A stretch of 64,000 bases of DNA. Origin: Sulfitobacter sp. SK012. Lineage in GTDB: Bacteria > Pseudomonadota > Alphaproteobacteria > Rhodobacterales > Rhodobacteraceae. The notes beneath the pieces were generated by a model. It saw only the letters and a list, made by a program, of their open reading frames with translations. It was not told the origin of the DNA and ran no database searches. Positions within the stretch are counted from its first letter, which is position 1; every line of letters begins with the position of its first letter. A program made the position numbers and the translations under genes. The stretch lies in assembly GCF_003352085.1 (NCBI RefSeq), contig NZ_CP025804.1, positions 2,170,001 through 2,234,000 of the forward strand, given 5' to 3'. Shown piece by piece: positions 44,746-54,645 of this stretch.

Positions 44746-45024
44746 CTATCCGGCGGCACGCATGGACGCCACGCTGATCAAAAGCGCAAAGACCTCCGCG
44801 ACCGAAAGCCGGGCGGTGGCTTGGACCGATTGTGGGTCGAGTTGCAAACCACCCCCGCGACCCGGTTCGGAATGAATGACGAACCCCTCATCACGCAATG
44901 CGCTAATGTCCCGCAGCACCGTGCGCCGCGATGCACTTACGTCCTGCATCAGTTCGGCGATTGTCGAGGTCCCGTTGCGGCGTAGGCTGCGCACGATGGC
45001 GTCATGTCGACTGCGAATGTTCAT
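44746..45024 (-). CDS. DeoR/YafY-type HTH regulator, short
   Basis: 92 residues. The N-terminal HTH (AELMQDVSASRRTVLRDISALRDEGFVI) is intact. It has only a start of the ligand region (SVAEVFALLISVASMRAAG) and then a stop. Relatives are about 200-330 residues, so it seems truncated near the cueR end. It could still bind DNA as a dimer. It faces the epoxide-hydrolase-like gene across a perfect palindrome. Confidence 0.7.
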   Translation of the reverse strand: MNIRSRHDAIVRSLRRNGTSTIAELMQDVSASRRTVLRDISALRDEGFVIHSEPGRGGGLQLDPQSVQATARLSVAEVFALLISVASMRAAG

Positions 45025-45039
45025 TTTGAAAGGCTACCG

Positions 45040-45070
45040 TTTAAAGGTGCCAGTATTTGGCACCTTTAAA
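45040..45070. promoter_or_regulatory. Perfect 13-bp-arm inverted repeat, probable operator
   Basis: TTTAAAGGTGCCA (45040-45052), GTATT, then TGGCACCTTTAAA (45058-45070). It lies between the divergent HTH gene and the hydrolase gene, 16 bp from the former's start. Placement and symmetry fit an autoregulatory operator. It is too far from either gene end to be a simple terminator. Confidence 0.75.
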
Positions 45071-45149
45071 CCTTAGTCAGGGGCAGAGCGTGTCAGCAAG
45101 GCAATTATGAAAGTGTCAGGCACATCCAGAAACTGAAATTGGAACTAAA

Positions 45150-46094
45150 ATGTCTAACCCAACCGACTTTCCCAAGCCGATCCTTATCGCGACCAACGGC
45201 ATCGAGCTCGAAGTTTTTGAAGCGGGCCAGCACAATGCGGGCAATCCGATTGTCCTGTGCCACGGCTGGCCAGAGCATGCATTTTCATGGCGCTATCAAA
45301 TCCCTGCTTTAGTCGCTGCGGGCTACCACGTCATTGCCCCGAACCAGCGGGGGTATGGCAACTCGTCGCGCCCAAACGAAGTCGCTGATTATGACATTGA
45401 ACATTTGACGGGTGATCTTGTCGGGCTTCTGGATCACTTCGGATATGACAACGCCAGTTTTGTTGGCCATGATTGGGGTGCGATGGTTGTTTGGAGCCTG
45501 ACGTTGTTGCACCCAAACCGTGTAAACAGGCTGATAAACCTGAGCGTGCCTTACCAAGAACGTTGGGAAAAACCTTGGATTGAGATGATGGAGAAATTCA
45601 TGGGTCCAGACTTCTATTTTGTCCATTTCAATCGACAGCCAGGCGTCGCAGACATCGTTTTGGGCGAAAACACAGCCCAGTTTTTGCGCAACCTGTATCG
45701 CCAAAACCAGCCCCCTGTCGCGCCAGCGGACGGCATGATGATGATCAACCTTGCCAAAGAAGAAACGCCACAGGGTGAACCCGTTATGAGCGACAGTGAT
45801 CTGGCTGTTTTCGTCTCTGCATTTGAGAAAACTGGGTTCACAGGGGGTATCAACTGGTACAGGAACCTGGATCGAAACTGGCACTTATTGGCCGACGCGG
45901 ACCCGATCATCCAACAACCCGCGCTCATGATTTACGGTGAACGTGATCCGGTCGCGAAGTCTGAAAACTTAACAGATTTTGTGCCCAATGTAGAGGTGAT
46001 CAATCTGGATTGCGGTCATTGGATCCAGCAAGAAAAGCCGGAAGACACAAACCGAGTAATTTTGAAGTGGCTCAAGCAGCAGGATACCAGTTAG
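45150..46094 (+). CDS. Epoxide-hydrolase-like alpha/beta hydrolase
   Basis: 314 residues. HGWPEHAFSWRYQIPAL provides the oxyanion HGWP loop; the nucleophile Asp is in VGHDWGA (about 108), and the base His is in LDCGHWIQ (about 290). Tyr residues in the cap are present (PYQERW, YRNL). It converts epoxides to diols, or acts as a haloalkane dehalogenase-like enzyme on a related substrate. The divergent short regulator and palindrome suggest inducible control. Confidence 0.88.
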   Translation: MSNPTDFPKPILIATNGIELEVFEAGQHNAGNPIVLCHGWPEHAFSWRYQIPALVAAGYHVIAPNQRGYGNSSRPNEVADYDIEHLTGDLVGLLDHFGYDNASFVGHDWGAMVVWSLTLLHPNRVNRLINLSVPYQERWEKPWIEMMEKFMGPDFYFVHFNRQPGVADIVLGENTAQFLRNLYRQNQPPVAPADGMMMINLAKEETPQGEPVMSDSDLAVFVSAFEKTGFTGGINWYRNLDRNWHLLADADPIIQQPALMIYGERDPVAKSENLTDFVPNVEVINLDCGHWIQQEKPEDTNRVILKWLKQQDTS

Positions 46095-46580
46095 CCAACG
46101 GCACATTTCAGCGTCAATCTTACCCTTCAGTTTAACTGGAGGGTAACAGACATCAATCCGGGGCACTCCGCATTCGAAGGCCTGTTTTTCAGCGTGCTTG
46201 TCGCGCTCTTTCCATGAACAGCGCTTCGTGGGAGCCGCAACGACCAATAATCCTGTTTGAATATCCAACTTTAAAAACGACATTTATTGAGGCGGAGTTT
46301 CTAGAACTGAATATACAGGTGGTATGAGAAAATTCCAGATTGGCGTCTGCCCAACGGCATCGTCGATTATCTCTGTCAACAGTTGGGTATTCTCAGATAG
46401 GTCAAGTTCTTTGCGGTGCGAAACTACCAGAAATGATCATACTGCAAACGCGATGAATTTGTGATTGAGGTTTTTTTGCATTGGCTTCATCACGAGCTTG
46501 TCGGGCCATCCGGCAGTTGAAGGGGCAGGGTTTACCGCTGCTAATTGGGCTCAACGTAAATTTAGCCGCAAGGAGCCACC
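46095..46580. other. Intergenic region without a supported gene
   Basis: No protein motif, RNA or promoter is evident. A minus-strand frame (to 46283) overlaps the hydrolase end and is not protein-like by motif. The final bases contain the AAGGAG site for the next gene. Confidence 0.4.
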
Positions 46581-47057
46581 ATGGAACATCTACAAACATT
46601 CCAATCTCGAAGCGTTCAGGCATTGCCAATCGTAAACACGAACGGCTGGTGCCTGAAGCGTTATGCCATTTTGTCCAAGGATCACGATTTTGATGACAAG
46701 ATTGCCTCGGCTGCATTGCAAGCAGTGAGTGAACGGTTGCCGACGGCAGGCGATATTTTTGATGCCAGTACCAATCATGGCGTTGGATTTCAGATAGTTC
46801 ATTTTGCAGAGGTCGCAGTGGTCGCGCCAGCATTCTACTGGAAATGGGGAAGCGTGCTCGCAAACGTAGAGCAGATCCGTGCACCCTGGGAGCAGCCGAC
46901 AATTTTCGCTCCCAGCAATAACGAAGTGGTTGGCTGCGTGTGGGAAATGGACATCGTCAATTTTGAAGTTACCGCCTGGAAAAATACTATTTTGGGCAAC
47001 TCTGGTACGCCCAACAAAAAGATAACGAAGTACCTTTTGAAACAGTATTCAACATAG
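46581..47057 (+). CDS. Conserved hypothetical protein (unrecognised)
   Basis: 158 residues preceded by a strong AAGGAG. The sequence has normal globular composition (WCLKRYAILSKDHDFDD, GVGFQIVHFAEVAVVAPAFYWK, WEMDIVNFEVTAWKNTIL) with many aromatic residues. There is no signal peptide or membrane helix. I do not recognise a family. It is convergent with the flavin monooxygenase gene and stands alone. Confidence 0.65.
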   Translation: MEHLQTFQSRSVQALPIVNTNGWCLKRYAILSKDHDFDDKIASAALQAVSERLPTAGDIFDASTNHGVGFQIVHFAEVAVVAPAFYWKWGSVLANVEQIRAPWEQPTIFAPSNNEVVGCVWEMDIVNFEVTAWKNTILGNSGTPNKKITKYLLKQYST

Positions 47058-47241
47058 CATTGGCCACCCGGATTTTAGCTATCCCAACTTGAGCGATCAA
47101 CGGGAGGACAGGAAATTGGTTTGGGAGTTTTTCCCAAAGCGGGCTCGCCGAAGTGGTGGTCAGCTTCGAGCCCGCCTAGACTGCCATAGAATGATTGCAT
47201 GCCGCGACATTACGCTCCGAGCATTCAGGATGCAGGTGCGA

Positions 47242-49041
47242 TTATCCTTTGTGATGCGAGACTTGCAGCCCGTAGACGGGAGTAGCGATGCCTTCCATTC
47301 TAGCCTTTATTTGCAATGCCAGGAATTGCGAATAGTGGCGGGATTGATGGAGATTGCCGCCATGGAGCCAAAGCGCCTTTTGCTGAGTAGGCTTCCACAT
47401 ATTGCGTTGTTCCCCTTCCCATGGCCCTGGGTCTTTGGGCGTGTCAGAGCCGAGGCCCCAGCATTTTCCGACCTTATATGCGGTCTCTTTGTCAACGATG
47501 TCAGCGACCCAACCATTCATCGAGCCGTAGCCCGTGGCATAGACGATGACGTCAGCCTCCAGCTGTGTTCCATCGCCGAGGATAACACCGTCCTCCACGA
47601 CTTCAGTGACTTGGCCATGGGCCAGTTTGATCTTACCGTCGATGATCAGCTGGCTCGCCCCAACATCAATGTAATACCCTGAGCCTCGGCGCAGGTATTT
47701 CATGAATAGTCCTGACCCGTCCGAGCCCCAATCCAGTTGGAAGCCTGCCTTCTCGAGGCCTGCATAAAAGTCAGCATCGACCTCCTTGATTTTGTCATAA
47801 ACCGGGATCTGGAATTCGTGCAGGATCGCATAGGGCAATGACGCAAAGACCATATCGGCCTTGTTCGTTGTCATTCCAGAGGCCACCGCCCGCTCGGAAT
47901 AGAGATCACCTAGCCCGATCTCCATCAACGGTTCAGAACGAACAATGTGGGTCGTCGAACGCTGGACCATGGTCACATCTACATCGTTCTCCCAAAGCGC
48001 TGCACAGATGTCATGAGCAGAGTTGTTGGAACCGATCACAACCGCCTTCTTCCCCTTATAGGCGTCGGGCCCTGGGTGTTTAGACGAGTGGTGCTGATCG
48101 CCCTTGAAGCTGTCCATACCGGGAAAATTGGGTAGGTTCGCTTTGGCGGACATGCCGGTGGCAAAGATCAGCTGTTTGGGCTTTAGAACGACCTTCTTGC
48201 CGTCGCGGTCCACTGTGACGGTCCATTCCTCAGTCGCTTCGTCATAGCTGGCGTTCTGGCAGGTGGAGCGGGTCCAGTAGTTGAGCTCCATGATTTTCGT
48301 ATACATCTCGAGCCAATCACCCAGCTTGTCTTTGGGCGCGAAAACCGGCCAATTCGGCGGGAATGGCAGATAGGGCAGGTGGTCATACCAGACCGGATCA
48401 TGAAGGCAGAGCGATTTGTAGCGGTTGCGCCAACTGTCGCCTGCGCGATCGTTCTTTTCGATAATGATCGTGGGTACACCGTTTTGACGCAACCGTGCGC
48501 CCAACGCGATACCACCCTGACCGCCGCCGATAATGACAGTGTAAGGCTGAGTGGTATAGCCGAGTTCGGCCGTTTCTTTCTCGCGGTCTTCCTTCCAGGT
48601 GGGGCGGTGCTTTCCAGCTCCGTGTTTGGCACCCATGGGACGCTCCGTGCCCAAGGGCTCCTCATGCCCCTTAAGTTCCACCATCGACGTCAGCAAAGTC
48701 CAGATTAGCCCGTCGCGCAGACGCATCAATCCGTAGCCGCGTGACACAGCGGTTTCGAAGCTGATCCAGGCTGTGGTAACACCTCCATCTTCTGCGGCGA
48801 CTTCACCATCGGCAATTCGCCAGCCGTTTGGTTTGACAGAGGACAGCTGCGCGGACAGCATTTCGGCGATTGCGTCCTTGCCCTCCATGGTTTTGATATT
48901 CCAAGTAAAGGAGACCAGATCACGCCAATAGCTATCATCTGTGAAAAGGTTTGCTGCGGCGTGAGCATCGCCTGCAGTCAATGCTTGGTTGAGCGCATCA
49001 AGGACCTGTTCCACGTCGGTATCTGCATTGCGATCAAGCAT
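47242..49041 (-). CDS. Flavin-containing monooxygenase with N-terminal NTF2-like domain (YUCCA-like)
   Basis: 599 residues from ATG 49041, preceded by a GGGGGG stretch. Residues 1-125 are an NTF2/SnoaL-like domain. The FAD site is VIIGGGQGGIALG (about 165-175) and the NADPH site is VVIGSNNSAHDICAAL (about 330-345), with ATGYGSMNG near the end. The FMO motif is seen as FxGxxxHxxx-like FKGDQHHSSKH. Relatives include YUCCA-type enzymes that make indoleacetic acid in plants, but bacterial members oxidise varied N or S compounds. The substrate is unknown. It is followed downstream by the convergent hypothetical gene. Confidence 0.88.
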   Translation of the reverse strand: MLDRNADTDVEQVLDALNQALTAGDAHAAANLFTDDSYWRDLVSFTWNIKTMEGKDAIAEMLSAQLSSVKPNGWRIADGEVAAEDGGVTTAWISFETAVSRGYGLMRLRDGLIWTLLTSMVELKGHEEPLGTERPMGAKHGAGKHRPTWKEDREKETAELGYTTQPYTVIIGGGQGGIALGARLRQNGVPTIIIEKNDRAGDSWRNRYKSLCLHDPVWYDHLPYLPFPPNWPVFAPKDKLGDWLEMYTKIMELNYWTRSTCQNASYDEATEEWTVTVDRDGKKVVLKPKQLIFATGMSAKANLPNFPGMDSFKGDQHHSSKHPGPDAYKGKKAVVIGSNNSAHDICAALWENDVDVTMVQRSTTHIVRSEPLMEIGLGDLYSERAVASGMTTNKADMVFASLPYAILHEFQIPVYDKIKEVDADFYAGLEKAGFQLDWGSDGSGLFMKYLRRGSGYYIDVGASQLIIDGKIKLAHGQVTEVVEDGVILGDGTQLEADVIVYATGYGSMNGWVADIVDKETAYKVGKCWGLGSDTPKDPGPWEGEQRNMWKPTQQKALWLHGGNLHQSRHYSQFLALQIKARMEGIATPVYGLQVSHHKG

Positions 49042-49663
49042 TGGTATCCCCCCAGTCGGAATGTTCAAAAATGTTTCTAATATTCAGCGACCCTAAGCGG
49101 GCGTGTTTGGACTTGGCAAGCGCGACGAGCAATATCTCGCCTTACGCTCTGCAAATGAAGGCACCAGCGAGGAGCACACGGTATTATTCGCGAGTACTTC
49201 TGTATCCATTTCCAACCTACTTTCGACAGGATCACAGGGCCACAGGCATCAAGTTTGGCGCGCGAAATTGCGCAGAGTTTAAAAGGAAGCAAGGCGGAGG
49301 CACGGATGCAGCAGCTATCGTCTGGCCACCGGTTTACTTGCTAACCCAACAGTTGAAAGACATACGGTCGGCACTTCGGTAGCTGCGTTGCCGCCGATCA
49401 TTGCAACCTCAGTGCGGTCATAATCCCCGATGGCTTTTGTCGCCAATGTTGGTATTTCTGCGCTGCCGATCATGTTTTTGTTTAGTTCGCATCTCTGCGT
49501 TTTGGGTGCAACACGGAAACAATAACCCCGATTTCTGGCCCAGTGTTTCGTTGCCAGCACCAAAGATCAGCCAAGTGACGTAATTTCTTGACCGGTTCGA
49601 CCTAGCTGCTCATTTTCCTGCCAATATTATTTGGGGAGATTTACGAAGATCCTTTTTGGTCAA
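49042..49663. other. Long intergenic region without a supported gene
   Basis: About 620 bases. A minus-strand frame (49315-49563) and a plus-strand frame (49041-49382) were examined and lack known motifs and ribosome sites. No tRNA or hairpin of note. It may hold a degraded gene or a promoter of the monooxygenase. Confidence 0.4.
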
Positions 49664-50239
49664 ATGACGAAGATTGCAGTTTTTCTACTGGTCGCGCAGA
49701 GTGCAAACTCTGCGAGTATTAATTATACCTTTGAATTGGACGCCACTTTAACTTTGGACGGGACACCAACTGTCCTGGCTGTTCCAATCATCATTTCTGG
49801 CACAGGCGATACGGACAATATATTCAGCATAGATGCCACCAGGATTGCCAACGCATTCGATGCAACCATTGTTTTCGGAGGCTCCTCCTAATCCCTTGTT
49901 GAGCCAGTTTATGTGGTTCGCGCCGGAGGGACGCTGGCCTTTGCCGCGGACATTTCCGGTCTTAATATTGCAACCGTGTTGTCAGCCAATACCGTGCCAA
50001 TTTCTTATGGCTTAGACACCGACGCAGCTTTTGATCTAACCCAAGCGGTGACTTTTGGTAGTTTCGATACCAATGGTGGGCTGCTGACATTTGATGCTTT
50101 CGCGCCAAACTCGATGGTAAGATACGAATCCAGCCCATTCCCAACACCAGTGGCACCCGTACCACTGCCGGCAGCGAGCCTATTGCTTATCTCTGCAATT
50201 GGCAGATTGGGAGCGCTGTCTCGTCGGCGCAAGGCGTAA
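49664..50239 (+). pseudogene. VPLPA-CTERM sorted protein with internal stop
   Basis: A single reading frame interrupted by TAA at 49889-49891. The N-terminal part has a signal peptide (MTKIAVFLLVAQSANSA, start ATG 49664) and beta-rich sequence. The frame resumes SLVEPVYVVRAGGTLAF and ends in PVPLPAASLLLISAIGRLG...RRRK, the sorting signal VPLPAA, membrane helix and basic tail recognised by an exosortase. Except for the stop codon the protein would be 191 residues. No exosortase gene is in this window. A sequencing error cannot be ruled out. Confidence 0.78.
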
Positions 50240-50334
50240 GGCTCATACTTACGAATGCAAAAGGCGGCCTGACCTAAGTTGTCGGGCTGTATTCTAACGG
50301 GATCGGGCGGCCGTGTAGCCCGCGACCAAGCGCT

Positions 50335-51024
50335 CTAATCGGCCATGCGTTCCTCGTGAGCGAATGGGCTGAGGCCAAGCCATTCCTGCATTAAGGACGC
50401 GATTTCGCGGGTGCCGGTCAACACCAAGCGACTATCAGCCACCGCTTTCTGCACGGTATCCACGCCCATCCAAATAGCTGTCATCGTCCGCAAATTACTA
50501 ACTGCGTAAAGGTCCACGTCATGGCCTGGATCGGCATAGCAAGCCTCAACTCCCGTTTCGGGGTCGGCCAGAAGCCAATAGTTCTGTTTTGCAGTGGGAA
50601 GGTTGTCGAACACAAATTGAAGGCAAATCCGCTTTTTCGGGAGAGGGTCGATATTCAAGCCGCGATGCATGTCCCAAATCAGCAATTCTGGATCCAGATT
50701 GTCGAGAGAAAGTCCGCTCTCGACCCATCTTTGCCCCCAAACGCCGATGCCCATGACAAGGGTGCGTAGCTCTTCTCCAGCCTTTGTCAGATTGTACTCT
50801 CTGACACCTTTTGCGCCTGTCACAGAATGAATCACACCTGCTGCTTCCAGTTCTTTCAGCCGCGTTGACAGCAGCGTCGGCGACATACGCGGCAGTCCGC
50901 GCCGCAGGTCATTGAACCGGGTACTCCCACACAGAAACTCCCGGATGAGCAGCGGAGTCCAGCGGGCACAGAGGATCTCGGCTGCCATAGCAATCGGGCA
51001 AAATTGTCCATATCCGCCGCGCAT
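50335..51024 (-). CDS. HxlR-family regulator with C-terminal extension
   Basis: 229 residues from ATG 51024 (AAGGA upstream). HxlR winged-helix domain (about 1-95): CPIAMAAEILCARWTPLLIREF with the conserved Cys, then MSPTLLSTRLKELEAAGVI. The second half (about 120-229) is alpha/beta and resembles SCP2-like ligand domains. It is divergent from the flavoenzyme-nitrilase-amidase-MFS cluster and is a likely regulator of it. Confidence 0.82.
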   Translation of the reverse strand: MRGGYGQFCPIAMAAEILCARWTPLLIREFLCGSTRFNDLRRGLPRMSPTLLSTRLKELEAAGVIHSVTGAKGVREYNLTKAGEELRTLVMGIGVWGQRWVESGLSLDNLDPELLIWDMHRGLNIDPLPKKRICLQFVFDNLPTAKQNYWLLADPETGVEACYADPGHDVDLYAVSNLRTMTAIWMGVDTVQKAVADSRLVLTGTREIASLMQEWLGLSPFAHEERMAD

Positions 51025-51166
51025 AATGTTCATCCTTCTCGCAAAAAAAATTGCCATCTGAGCCTAGCACGAGGGGTTTGTTCGTGTCCGGTACAGTTTC
51101 TGGACTATCACAAGACAGGGCATTTCGCGACTCTGGCAGCATATTTTGAAGCGAGGAGATGATTTC

Positions 51167-52318
51167 ATGAACAATCTGATAGACCCAGAAATAGCCGTTA
51201 TTGACGTCAGAGAGCGCACCAAAAAACTGGCCAAGAAATTTGAAAAACGGGCTGCGGCGAATGACGAGAATGACAAATTTGCTGAAGATAACTTTGCGGA
51301 TATGAAGGCCGCGGGTTTGCTCTCCGCAGGCGTTCCGAAAGAGCTTGGTGGCGGCGGCGTCAAAGTTCGCGAGCTCTGCGAAATGCTGCGCATAATCGCG
51401 GGGGCCTGTGGGTCAACTGGGCTTGCACTCTCGATGCATACTCATCAAGTCGCAATTCCGGCATGGCGTTGGCACCATCAGGACGCGGCCCGCGCAATGG
51501 TTGAACCGCTTTTGCGTCGTGTCGCAGATGAAAACCTTGTCCTGCTGAGTTCAGGCGGATCAGACTGGATCGGCGGGTCCGGCAAAGCAGAAAAGGTCGA
51601 GGGGGGGTACCTGATCACCGCGCGGAAGGTTTTTACATCAGGGGCTCCTGCCGGTGATCTCTTGATGACTGGCGCAATCAGCGAAGAAGGCGGCGAACGC
51701 ACAGTGCTACATTTCGGTGTGCCGCTTGGCGCGCCAGAGGTGAGCATCCTAGACACTTGGCGCACGATGGGGATGCGGAGCACGGGTTCGCACGATATTC
51801 AAATCGACGGGTTGTTCATTCCGGATGACAAAATTCCTCTGAGACGTAGGGCAGGCGAATGGCATCCGGCATTCCAAATGATTGCCACAATAGCGTTTCC
51901 TCTGATCTACTCAGCCTATCTTGGCGTTGCAGAAAGTGCCCGCGAGATCGCGATCGGTATTGCTGGAATGAAACCAACTTCTCATCGCACACAATCCATA
52001 GCAGGGCGGATGGACACGGCGCTGACGGCGGCACGTTTGGCCCAAAACTATATGATTGAAGTCGTTGAGCGTAACGCACCTTCCGCTGAGACTATAAATG
52101 ATGTGATGATCGGCCGCCGCCTGGTCGAAGAGAACACGATCCGCGTCGTGGAACTGGCCATGGAATTGGCTGGTGGGGCCAGTTTTTATCGCAAAACTGA
52201 ACTTGAGCGCAGATTTCGCGACATTCAGGCCGCACGCTATCACCCGCTGCAAAAAGAGGTGCAGGCCGAATATGCCGGTGCCATGGCGCTCGGCCATCCT
52301 GTTGATCGAATTTTTTGA
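51167..52318 (+). CDS. Acyl-CoA-dehydrogenase-like flavoprotein
   Basis: 383 residues from ATG 51167 (GAGGAG upstream). The FAD-binding acyl-CoA-dehydrogenase fold is seen in SAGVPKELGGGGVKVRELC, GSTGLALSMHTHQ, LLSSGGSDWIGGSGKAEKV and the C-terminal HPLQKEVQAEYAGAMALG. The usual catalytic Glu cannot be confirmed by eye. Members with this appearance include flavin monooxygenases of the DszC type, which oxygenate aromatic sulfur compounds, so an N- or S-oxygenase is possible. It leads the cluster with nitrilase, amidase and MFS. Confidence 0.83.
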   Translation: MNNLIDPEIAVIDVRERTKKLAKKFEKRAAANDENDKFAEDNFADMKAAGLLSAGVPKELGGGGVKVRELCEMLRIIAGACGSTGLALSMHTHQVAIPAWRWHHQDAARAMVEPLLRRVADENLVLLSSGGSDWIGGSGKAEKVEGGYLITARKVFTSGAPAGDLLMTGAISEEGGERTVLHFGVPLGAPEVSILDTWRTMGMRSTGSHDIQIDGLFIPDDKIPLRRRAGEWHPAFQMIATIAFPLIYSAYLGVAESAREIAIGIAGMKPTSHRTQSIAGRMDTALTAARLAQNYMIEVVERNAPSAETINDVMIGRRLVEENTIRVVELAMELAGGASFYRKTELERRFRDIQAARYHPLQKEVQAEYAGAMALGHPVDRIF

Positions 52319-52384
52319 GACCGCTCAAGTGCCACACCCTCCAATGCCCAAAATCCATTGGTAGCTAATTCAAAGGAATTTCAG

Positions 52385-53317
52385 ATGAAAGTCGCAGTTA
52401 TTCAGGAGCCGCCGGTCTATTTAGATCTTGCTGCCAGCATGGAGCGCGCCGTTGACCTGGTCGAGCAAGCCGCCAAAGACGGTGCTAAGTTGTTGGTCTT
52501 TCCCGAAACTTGGCTTCCTGGCTATCCGACGTTTTGTTGGCGTTTGTCACCAGGTGCAGACATGGGCAAGACGGACGAATTGTTCGCTCTGACACAAGCG
52601 AACTCCATCGATCTTAGCCGCAACGGCATGGCCCCGCTGCAAGATGCGGCAGCCGAAAACGATATGGTTATTGTGATCGGTTATCAGGAAATCGACGGAG
52701 AAGTTTCGGGCTCCACTCTATACAACTCTTGCGCGATTATCGATGCCGATGGGCAAATTGTGAACAATCACCGAAAACTGATGCCGACCAACCCTGAACG
52801 TATGATCTGGGGTTTTGGTGACGGATCAGGCCTCAATGTGGTTGAAACGGCGGTGGGTCGCATTGGCACTTTGATTTGCTGGGAAAACTATATGCCCCTG
52901 GCACGCTATGCGCTGTATGCCCAGAATATCGACATCTATATCGCCCCGACATGGGACAGTGGCGACACCTGGCTTGCCACGATGCAACATGTCGCGCGTG
53001 AGGGTGGATGTTGGGTCATCGGATGCGCGACTGCCTTAGAAGCGTCCGACATTCCAACAGGCATCCCACATCATGAAATCCTGTTCCCAGACAAGGATGA
53101 ATGGGTGAACCCTGGTGACGCCGTCATCTACAAGCCATTCGGCGGGATCCAAGCTGGGCCAATGAACCGTGAGAAGGGGCTGCTCTGGGCTGACATTGAT
53201 GTATCCGCATCTCGATCCTCTCGGCGAAAATTCGATGTCAGTGGTCATTATTCCAGGCCCGATGTGTTTGCGCTCGCGGTCGATAGAAGCAAAAAGGAGC
53301 CAGTTTCGTTCAGCTGA
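52385..53317 (+). CDS. Nitrilase
   Basis: 310 residues from ATG 52385 (AAGGA upstream). The Glu-Lys-Cys triad is visible: Glu in LLVFPETWLPGYP (about 41), Lys in NNHRKLMPTNPERMIWG (about 131), Cys in TLICWENYMP (about 165). It hydrolyses a nitrile to the acid and ammonia. HRKLMPTNPERMIWGFGDG is characteristic of true nitrilases rather than amidases. The substrate is not deducible. It follows the flavoprotein by 67 bp and precedes an acetyltransferase on the other strand and the amidase. Confidence 0.93.
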   Translation: MKVAVIQEPPVYLDLAASMERAVDLVEQAAKDGAKLLVFPETWLPGYPTFCWRLSPGADMGKTDELFALTQANSIDLSRNGMAPLQDAAAENDMVIVIGYQEIDGEVSGSTLYNSCAIIDADGQIVNNHRKLMPTNPERMIWGFGDGSGLNVVETAVGRIGTLICWENYMPLARYALYAQNIDIYIAPTWDSGDTWLATMQHVAREGGCWVIGCATALEASDIPTGIPHHEILFPDKDEWVNPGDAVIYKPFGGIQAGPMNREKGLLWADIDVSASRSSRRKFDVSGHYSRPDVFALAVDRSKKEPVSFS

Positions 53318-53625
53318 CTGCAGGCATTTCATCGAAGCCAGCATTACTAAGGTCCGTTTGATTTGCTCGACCTTTCCGATAGTTACGAATATTTCCAAGG
53401 GTGACGGCAACCACTAGGATGCACTTGGAGAAGGCCATCTTTTTTCCCCGCAGAGTGTGAATTCGCTAGCCACCTGACGTGACAGTTTCAGCGGATGCCT
53501 CCTTGGACGTGCTGCACTTCGGCATGTGATTTGGTCGTTGAAAGGTCAGTTTTGGCGGCACGTGTCGGGCGGCCCAGAGACACAAATCGCAATGGCTTCA
53601 GAAATCGCTCACAGCTCGATTGCTG
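53318..53625. other. Intergenic region downstream of the nitrilase
   Basis: About 300 bases with no recognised gene, RNA or clear terminator. A short plus-strand frame (53526-53711) runs into the acetyltransferase and is not protein-like. Confidence 0.4.
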
Positions 53626-54198
53626 TTAACTGCTCGCTTCTGAAATCTTTGCATTTAGCGATTTCGCTGGATTGCCAGCGACGATCTGTCCGGGGAGCAC
53701 ATCTTTTGTAACAACGCTGCCTGCTCCAACCACAGCGCCTTCTCCAATCGTAATACCTGCCAAAATAATTGCGCCTCCGCCGATCCATGCACGTTTTCTG
53801 ATATGGACAGGATGGGCGACCTCAAGGCCTTCATGAGTTCTCTTAATAGGATCCTGATGATGTTCAGCACAGAAAATTTGCACATTGGGCCCAAGTTGGC
53901 ATTGATCTTCGATCGTGACGGTCGCGCAGTCCAAAATGGTGCAGCCAGCATTTAAAAACACATTGCGACCAAGGTGGATGTTGATCCCGTAGGAACAATG
54001 AAAAGGGGCCTCGATGATAGCATCATGTGCCGTGATGAGTTCACGAAGTTTTGGCCCGATGGCCCCACGTTCATCCGGAGCAAGGATATTATGTTGATGA
54101 ACAGCAAATCGCGCGGCAACGCGCAGCTCTTCGAGTTCATCATCAAGACAGGTGTACCATTCACCCGCTTCCATTTTCTGTCTTTCAGTTTTTTGCAT
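53626..54198 (-). CDS. Maltose/nodulation-type O-acetyltransferase (left-handed beta helix)
   Basis: 190 residues. An N-terminal helical segment (KMEAGEWYTCLDDELEELR) is followed by hexapeptide repeats. GINIHLGRNVFLNAGC, IEDQCQLGPNVQIFCAEHH with the catalytic His and WIGGGAIILAGITIGEGAVVG form the trimeric left-handed beta helix. Such enzymes acetylate sugars or aminoglycosides from acetyl-CoA. It sits between nitrilase and amidase on the opposite strand, so a shared pathway is uncertain. Confidence 0.88.
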   Translation of the reverse strand: MQKTERQKMEAGEWYTCLDDELEELRVAARFAVHQHNILAPDERGAIGPKLRELITAHDAIIEAPFHCSYGINIHLGRNVFLNAGCTILDCATVTIEDQCQLGPNVQIFCAEHHQDPIKRTHEGLEVAHPVHIRKRAWIGGGAIILAGITIGEGAVVGAGSVVTKDVLPGQIVAGNPAKSLNAKISEASS

Positions 54199-54645
54199 AA
54201 CTACCTATGAACTTTTCCCCTGATATGGGCCGTTGGGGCGTGATGCCGGTCCCTGTTTCTTGCTGTTCATTTTGGTATGGTCAAGACATTCTGAGCGGGT
54301 TCGCAACCTCGTCTTTCAGAGTCCGTTCATTTGGATTGATGCCCTTCAAGCTAAAGAAGTGCAACGTGCTGGACCAATGTCCGGATTGGGGAAACAGCAG
54401 CGCAGCTCTTGAGGTCAAGGCCGGATCTGGGCCGTTTGCATAGTCTCGCTCGATAGGGTGCGAAGCATGCCTTAGCTGGACCAAAGCGGCGAAAGCATCC
54501 TGTTGCGCATTGTGGCTCACAATTCGAAACGTTCCTTCGATCATGTGTGTCATTCCAGCAGGGCGTGCTTAACCAACACGCTGATTGATATTCCGTGGAA
54601 TTGAACTAATTTTTCCCCAATGCAGACGTGTAAGGAGTGAAGCCG
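54199..54645. other. Intergenic region upstream of the amidase
   Basis: About 450 bases with no supported gene. A minus-strand frame of 90 residues (54281-54553) has no motif and no ribosome site. The amidase AAGGAG lies at 54632. Confidence 0.4.

Noticed and set aside
45969..46283. 104-residue minus-strand frame
   Set aside because: Overlaps the hydrolase end, no family or ribosome site; kept only as possible remnant.
47089..47682. 197-residue plus-strand frame
   Set aside because: Shadow of the flavin monooxygenase gene.
54281..54553. 90-residue minus-strand frame
   Set aside because: No family, no ribosome site; the region is listed as empty.
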